From contig CAMQHT010000002.1 in the NCBI GenBank assembly GCA_947001705.1, positions 1-64,000 of the forward strand: a stretch of 64,000 bases of DNA, read 5' to 3'. This DNA comes from an uncultured Collinsella sp. (GTDB taxonomy: Bacteria > Actinomycetota > Coriobacteriia > Coriobacteriales > Coriobacteriaceae). The notes beneath the pieces are model-generated. The model was not told where the DNA came from, did no database searches, and worked only from the letters and a program-made list of their open reading frames with translations. The number at the start of each line of letters is the position of its first letter. The stretch's first letter is position 1. Positions 59,352-64,000 of the stretch are shown piece by piece. The position numbers were made by a program, and so were the translations under genes.

Positions 59352-59663
59352 ATGGCACTCAGCGAGAAAGACGTGCGAGGCATCGCCGAGTACGCAAAGA
59401 TCGCACTGACCGATGACGAGCTCACCCAGATGACGTCCTACATGAACGACGCCGTCCAGATGCTCGAGCCCGTCTTGCAATATGACTTGCCCGACGTGGA
59501 GCCCACGTTCCATCCCATCGGAAGCCTGTCCAACGTGATGGGCGATGACCTGCGCGAGCCCGAGCGCGACCTGCCGCTCGACGTCGCGCTCGAAAACGCC
59601 GGCAGCGCGCGCGACCGCTACTTCCGCGTGCCGTCCATTTTGGGAGAGGGGGAGAGCGAGTAA
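59352..59663 (+). CDS. gatC: Asp/Glu-tRNA amidotransferase subunit C
   Basis: A 103-residue subunit that bridges and stabilises GatA and GatB. Family signs are the opening SEKDVRGIAEYAKIALTDDE and the C-terminal DLREPERDL with RDRYFRVPSIL. ATG 59352 follows AGGGAG. The stop overlaps the gatA start by one base, which marks translational coupling. Confidence 0.93.
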   Translation: MALSEKDVRGIAEYAKIALTDDELTQMTSYMNDAVQMLEPVLQYDLPDVEPTFHPIGSLSNVMGDDLREPERDLPLDVALENAGSARDRYFRVPSILGEGESE

Positions 59664-61177
59664 TGGCGCAGAGCTTCGATTCCCTTACCGCCGCCCAGAT
59701 CGCCGCGGGCGTTTCTGCCGGCGACTTTACCGCTACCGAGGTGGCCCAGGCCTCCCTTGCCGCCATCGAGGCGCGCGAGGGCGGGGTCCAGGCATTCCTG
59801 CAGGTGGCGCCCGAGCTTGCGCTCGAGGCCGCTGCGCGCGTGGATGCCGACCGTGCCGCAGGCAAGCCGCTGCCCCCGCTTGCGGGCGTGCCGCTAGCCA
59901 TCAAGGACAACATGAACCTCGTGGGCACGCGCACCACCTGCGCTTCCCGCATGCTTGGGGACTACCAGAGCGTCTACACCGCCACCTGTGTCCAGCGCAT
60001 GCTCGACGCCGGCTGCCTGCCCATGGGCAAGGCCAACATGGATGAGTTTGCCTTTGGCAGCTCCACCGAGAGCTCGGCGTTCCACCGCACCAACAACCCC
60101 TGGGATACCGAACGCGTGCCCGGCGGCTCCTCGGGCGGCTCCGCTGCCGCCGTCGCCGCGGGCGAGGTCGCGCTCTCGCTGGGCTCGGACACCGGCGGCT
60201 CCATTCGCCAGCCGGCGTCGCTGTGCGGCGTGGTGGGCTTTAAGCCCACGTATGGCGCCGTGAGCCGTTACGGCGTGGTTGCCTTTGGCTCGTCGCTCGA
60301 CCAGGTGGGGCCCTTTGGCCGCACGGTCGAGGATGTCGCGCTGGCCATGAACGCGCTTACTGGCGCGGGCCACGATCCGTACGACTGCACCAGCCAGGAC
60401 TGTGCCGTCGACTTTACCGAGCACCTCAACGACAGCATCGAGGGCAAGCGCGTGGGTATCATCCCCGCGTTTATGGAGGCCGAGGGTCTGACGCCCGAGG
60501 TCAAGGCCGCTGTTCAGCGCGCCGCCCAGGAGCTGCAGAACCAGGGCGCCGAGCTCGTGGAGGTCGACCTGCCGCACCTGGACGCCGCCATCGCCGCCTA
60601 CTACGTTATCGGCCCGGCCGAGGCGTTCTCCAACCTGGCTCGCTTCGATGGCATTCGCTACGGCTATCAGGAGGAGGGCTGCGCCAACCTGTCCGACCAG
60701 AGCTCGCTTTCGCGCGCCCACGGCTTTGGCGCCGAGGCCAAGCGCCGTCAGATGCTCGGCGCCTACCTGCTGAGCTCGGGCGTGTACGACAAGTACTACT
60801 ACGCAGCGCAAAAGGCCCGCACGCTCATCACGCAGGACTACGACGCCGCGTATGCCAAGGTGGACACCATCCTCATGCCTGCCTCGCCGCGCACGGCCTT
60901 TAAGTTTGGCGAGATCAGCGACCCCACGCAGATGTACCTCTCCGACCTGTACACCATTTCGCTCAACATCTGCGGTAACGGCGGTATCTCGGTGCCGCTG
61001 GGCCTGGGCGAGGATACTCATCTGCCTGTTTCTGCCCAGCTGGTGGGTCCGGCCTTTAAGGACCGTCAGCTGCTCACGTTTGCCCGCGCCTTGGAGCGCG
61101 GCTTTGCCGATGCCGCCACGGGTGCGCCCGCGCTTTCCGTCGCGCCCGATTTTGCCGGGAAGGGAGGCGAGCTGTAA
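59663..61177 (+). CDS. gatA: Asp/Glu-tRNA amidotransferase subunit A
   Basis: The 504-residue amidase that frees ammonia from glutamine for transfer to misacylated Glu- or Asp-tRNA. The Ser-cisSer-Lys triad is visible as Lys in PLAIKDNMN, serine in VPGGSSGGSAAAVAAGE and the nucleophile in SLGSDTGGSIRQPASLCG. It overlaps gatC by one base and gatB by one base. Confidence 0.96.
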   Translation: MAQSFDSLTAAQIAAGVSAGDFTATEVAQASLAAIEAREGGVQAFLQVAPELALEAAARVDADRAAGKPLPPLAGVPLAIKDNMNLVGTRTTCASRMLGDYQSVYTATCVQRMLDAGCLPMGKANMDEFAFGSSTESSAFHRTNNPWDTERVPGGSSGGSAAAVAAGEVALSLGSDTGGSIRQPASLCGVVGFKPTYGAVSRYGVVAFGSSLDQVGPFGRTVEDVALAMNALTGAGHDPYDCTSQDCAVDFTEHLNDSIEGKRVGIIPAFMEAEGLTPEVKAAVQRAAQELQNQGAELVEVDLPHLDAAIAAYYVIGPAEAFSNLARFDGIRYGYQEEGCANLSDQSSLSRAHGFGAEAKRRQMLGAYLLSSGVYDKYYYAAQKARTLITQDYDAAYAKVDTILMPASPRTAFKFGEISDPTQMYLSDLYTISLNICGNGGISVPLGLGEDTHLPVSAQLVGPAFKDRQLLTFARALERGFADAATGAPALSVAPDFAGKGGEL

Positions 61178-62853
61178 TGAAGGAGCTTTCCGAGGTCCTG
61201 CAGGATTGGGAGGCCGTGATCGGCCTGGAGATCCATACCGAGCTCACCGCACTCGATACCAAGATGTTCTGCAACTGCAAGCTTAGCCACGATGACGAGC
61301 CCAACGCCAACGTGTGTCCGGTGTGTCTGGGCCTGCCCGGCGCCCTGCCGGTGCCCAATAAGCGCGCCATCGAGAGCATCGTCAAGGCCGGTCTCGCCAC
61401 CAACTGCGAGATCCAGCGCCACTCGATGTTCTACCGCAAGCACTACTTCTATCCCGATATGGCCAAGAACTTCCAGACCACGCAGGGTCCGGTCGCTTTT
61501 GCCATGTACGGCCACCTGGATCTTGATGTGACCGGTCGCGGTGCCGCCGAGCGCCCCGACTGCGCGTTTGGCGAGGCCGAGGCCCAGAGCCTGGCGAGTG
61601 CCTCGGCCAACGCCGAGGGCCTGTCCACGTCCATGTCTTCGACCATGCGCGAGGGCAATCAGCGCGCCGGCCACCTGGCCAGCTACGACGCGTCCAACCT
61701 GCAGATGCCCGAGCGTCGCGAGGACGGTTCCTACACGGTGCCCATCCGCATCCTGCGCATCCACATGGAGGAGGACGCCGCCAAGATGGTCCACGTGGGT
61801 GGCGCCGAGGGCCGCATTACCGCCGCGGCCGAGTCGCTCGTCGACTACAACCGCTGCGGCACGCCGCTCATCGAGCTTGTAACTGAGCCCGACTTGCGTA
61901 CGCCCGAGGAGGCTCGCCTGTTTATGGAGAAGCTCCGTCGCATCTTTGTGACGCTTGGCATTTCCGACTGCTCCATGGAGAAGGGTTCCATGCGCTGCGA
62001 CGGCAACGTGTCGCTGCGCCGCCGCGGCGAGACCAAGCTGGGCACCAAGACCGAGCTCAAGAACCTCAACTCGTTTAAGAGCCTGCATGACGGCCTTGCC
62101 TACGAGATCTGCCGCCAGGCAGAGGTACTCGAGGAGGGCGGCATTATCTACCAGGAGACCCGCCACTGGGAGCCCAGCCGCAAGCGCACCGTGGTCATGC
62201 GTGTGAAGGAGACGGCCGACGACTATCGCCTGTTCCCCGATCCCGACCTGGCGCCGTTCGACCTGGACGACGAGTTTATCGATCGTTGCCGTGGCGAGAT
62301 CCCCGAGCTGCCCGATGCCAAGCGCGCTCGTTTTGAGGCCGACTTTGGCATTAAGACGGCCGACGCCGAGCAGATTGCCGGCGACCCGGAGTTTGCCGAG
62401 TTCTTTGAGGCCGCCGCTGCCGGTATGGCTGGCAAGGAGGCCCAGACGGTCGCAAACCTGCTGGTCAACGAGATGATCGCCTACCTTAAGGGAGCGGGTG
62501 TGTCGCTCGCCGAGTCCGGCATCGCGCCGGCTCAGGTGACAGCTCTTGCCAAACTGCTGGCGACTGATGCAATCAGCTCCAACCAGGCGCACGAGGTCTT
62601 TGAGGCCATGGCCCAGACCGGCGACGACCCCAACAAGATCGTCGACGAGCGTGGTATGCGTCAGGTGAGCGATGCCGGCGCGCTGCAGCCGATTGTGGAC
62701 GAGGTGCTGGCAAACTGTGCCGAGCAGGCGCAGCAGTATCGTGACGGCAACCAGAAGGTTATCGGCTTTTTGGTGGGCCAGTGCATGAAGGCGAGCCGCG
62801 GCAAGGGCAACCCGAAGCTCTTCAACGAGTTGCTGAGAACGTCGCTCTCGTAG
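61177..62853 (+). CDS. gatB: Asp/Glu-tRNA amidotransferase subunit B
   Basis: The kinase and tRNA-binding subunit. At 558 residues it exceeds the usual 480 because of an insert of about 65 residues (AAERPDCAFGEAEAQSLASA onward to SYTV) before PIRILRIHMEEDAAK. The zinc-like cysteines FCNCKL and CPVCLGLPGALPV, the VIGLEIHTEL start and the tail domain GNQKVIGFLVGQCMKASRGK are all present. Presence of GatCAB implies that Gln-tRNA, Asn-tRNA or both are made by amidation. Confidence 0.95.
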   Translation: MKELSEVLQDWEAVIGLEIHTELTALDTKMFCNCKLSHDDEPNANVCPVCLGLPGALPVPNKRAIESIVKAGLATNCEIQRHSMFYRKHYFYPDMAKNFQTTQGPVAFAMYGHLDLDVTGRGAAERPDCAFGEAEAQSLASASANAEGLSTSMSSTMREGNQRAGHLASYDASNLQMPERREDGSYTVPIRILRIHMEEDAAKMVHVGGAEGRITAAAESLVDYNRCGTPLIELVTEPDLRTPEEARLFMEKLRRIFVTLGISDCSMEKGSMRCDGNVSLRRRGETKLGTKTELKNLNSFKSLHDGLAYEICRQAEVLEEGGIIYQETRHWEPSRKRTVVMRVKETADDYRLFPDPDLAPFDLDDEFIDRCRGEIPELPDAKRARFEADFGIKTADAEQIAGDPEFAEFFEAAAAGMAGKEAQTVANLLVNEMIAYLKGAGVSLAESGIAPAQVTALAKLLATDAISSNQAHEVFEAMAQTGDDPNKIVDERGMRQVSDAGALQPIVDEVLANCAEQAQQYRDGNQKVIGFLVGQCMKASRGKGNPKLFNELLRTSLS

Positions 62854-62859
62854 CTGCGA

Positions 62860-63002
62860 GGCCGGGGAAGCCCCGAGTCGCCGGGGTATTTCCTCCAAAT
62901 TTCAAACAGTCCTATGCAAGACGAAGGCCACATTTAGTGGCCTTCTTTGCATGCGGAACTCATTTGGAGCAAACACCCCGGCGACTCGGGGCTTCCCCGG
63001 CC
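62860..63002. repeat. Perfect 28-bp inverted repeat after gatB
   Basis: Arms 62860-62887 and 62975-63002 are exactly complementary, starting GGCCGGGGAAGCCCCGAG. A second inner pair around CTCCAAAT and ATTTGGAG, and a small hairpin (AAGGCCAC with GTGGCCTT), lie inside. It begins 7 bases after the gatB stop. Confidence 0.88.
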
Positions 63003-63005
63003 AGA

Positions 63006-63208
63006 CGACTCGGCCGTTCGGGTCAGGCGGGGCTGAATGGAATAGAGTGAATGGGCGCGCCGTTGGCGCGCCCATTGTTTTGGAGGGAACTCATTTTGAG
63101 CAAGCACCCGCCCTGCCGGGGCTCCCGGGTTCTGCAACGACTCGGCCGTTCGGGTCAGGTGGGCTGGATTGAATTTGGTGAATGAGGGCGCCGTTGGTGC
63201 CTTCATTC
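63006..63208. repeat. Degenerate tandem units with swapped hairpins
   Basis: CGACTCGGCCGTTCGGGTCA occurs at 63006 and 63138. GGAACTCATTTKGAGCAA occurs at 62955 and at 63087. Between them sit hairpins of different sequence: AATGGGCGCGCC with GGCGCGCCCATT near 63,052 and GAATGAGGGCGCC with GGTGCCTTCATTC near 63,180. So about 130-bp units repeat with a conserved linker and variable stems. Confidence 0.75.
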
Positions 63209-63209
63209 T

Positions 63210-64000
63210 TTATATATGTTGGGAGCGCCAAGCGGTGGGGGTGGTGCCGGTGTGTTGCTTGAAGGCTTGGGCGAAGGCGGCCTGCTGAGGGTAGCCTAGA
63301 CGCTCTGCCACCTGCGCTATCGTCAGCGAGCTGTCGGCCAAAAGGTCCTGTGCTCGCTCCATACGGCGTCTGCGGATGTAGGCGCCCAGGGACTCGCCAG
63401 TTTGGGCCTTAAAGGTGGCGCATAGCTTGGAGCGGCTTGTGTAGAGCCTCTCGGCCACTTCGTTGACACCCACACGCCTGCCTTTGTCGAGCGCGCACTC
63501 AATCATCGCCGTTGCTTCTTCGGCAATGGTTATGCTGGCGCGTGTGTCTGCCGCCCGCCGCGCCTGCTTGTGGGCCGCGCGCGAACAGGCGAGCTCCGCG
63601 ACCATGGTCTCCACGATGCCTTGCATATAGACGTGTCCGCCTACGGTGCGGGCGCGGTCCTCGTTAATCCGGCGCAGCGTGTGGCAGATGGCAGACGTCG
63701 CCTCCTCGTGCCACGACTCGGCAAACGCTTCAAAGACTCCTACGAACTCAGTGGGATACCGATGCTCCAGCTCGTCAAAATACCCGGGCAAAAAGAGCAC
63801 CGAGCGCGAGTGATAAAGCTGCCCTGCAAACAGCGGACTTAGCTCCTCGCCGCAGCTATCTTGGATAAAGCTGCACACCGCGCTGTTCGGCCACGGTCCA
63901 TGCAGGGGTTTAAGGTTCGCAGGCGTTATGCCGGCTTCGGGCATGCACATGAGCGTGGGCGCGCTGACCTCGCTCACGCACGCGTACGGTTCGGGTGTGT
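63210..64000 (-). CDS. AraC-family transcriptional regulator, 5' end outside window
   Basis: At least 255 residues with an N-terminal sensory region and a C-terminal AraC domain: the first helix-turn-helix VNEVAERLYTSRSKLCATFK, then AYIRRRRMERAQDLLADSSL and TIAQVAERLGYPQQAAFAQA. The frame stays open to the window edge, so the true start may lie outside, although a GTG at 63977 is possible. The target genes are unknown. Confidence 0.85.
   Translation of the reverse strand, partial: TPEPYACVSEVSAPTLMCMPEAGITPANLKPLHGPWPNSAVCSFIQDSCGEELSPLFAGQLYHSRSVLFLPGYFDELEHRYPTEFVGVFEAFAESWHEEATSAICHTLRRINEDRARTVGGHVYMQGIVETMVAELACSRAAHKQARRAADTRASITIAEEATAMIECALDKGRRVGVNEVAERLYTSRSKLCATFKAQTGESLGAYIRRRRMERAQDLLADSSLTIAQVAERLGYPQQAAFAQAFKQHTGTTPTAWRSQHI

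Overview
The window is high-GC, gene-dense bacterial DNA with ordinary start codons, Shine-Dalgarno sites and intrinsic terminators. Gene families point to a Gram-positive gut actinobacterium of the Coriobacteriia, most likely Collinsella or a close relative. The clues are an orphan GlnR-like response regulator beside a glutamine synthetase homologue, GatCAB, sortase-assembled pili, a lactate racemase cluster, an Ebg-type beta-galactosidase and Feo iron uptake. The genus is inferred from gene content only. I saw no rRNA, tRNA, CRISPR array, phage or transposase gene.

Layout. 1-4.5 kb: hisS and ppc. 4.5-9.7 kb: nickel-pincer lactate racemase genes, larA-larD on one strand and larB-larC-tetR on the other. 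9.7-12.4 kb: serB and aspS. 12.7-19.2 kb: LacI repressor divergent from lacZ-ebgC and an APC permease, with three strong operators. 19.6-23.4 kb: an HPr-like protein, then feoA-feoA-feoB and a FeoB-associated Cys-rich protein. 23.5-25.4 kb: an old-yellow-enzyme/FAD fusion oxidoreductase. 25.5-28.6 kb: a broken GntR gene, an AlbA_2-type regulator with its own operators, and an intact GntR gene. 28.9-32.2 kb: eda and kdgK with a divergent LacI-type regulator. 32.3-36 kb: GS-like protein, GlnR-like regulator and HtrA protease. 36.2-44.8 kb: ligA, MerR-MATE and a heterodimeric ABC exporter. 45-50 kb: moaA, a moaC-mobB fusion, an MFS protein and a HAD phosphatase. 50.4-59 kb: a pilus locus of three LPXTG-like proteins, a small membrane protein and a class C sortase. 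59.3-62.9 kb: gatCAB. The right edge holds the 3' part of an AraC-family gene.

The genes suggest a fermentative, host-associated life: lactose and 2-keto-3-deoxygluconate use, interconversion of lactate isomers, ferrous iron uptake, molybdenum cofactor synthesis, drug efflux and surface adhesion.

The most unusual material is in the spacers. At least five kinds of small inverted-repeat element occur. In two of them a fixed core sits between arms whose sequence changes from copy to copy while staying self-complementary. Other points of note: a GS homologue that has lost several metal and active-site residues; an HPr with aspartate at position 46; a G9 tract in the first pilin gene; 38-bp direct repeats flanking the whole pilus locus; and a LarC that has only its first half.
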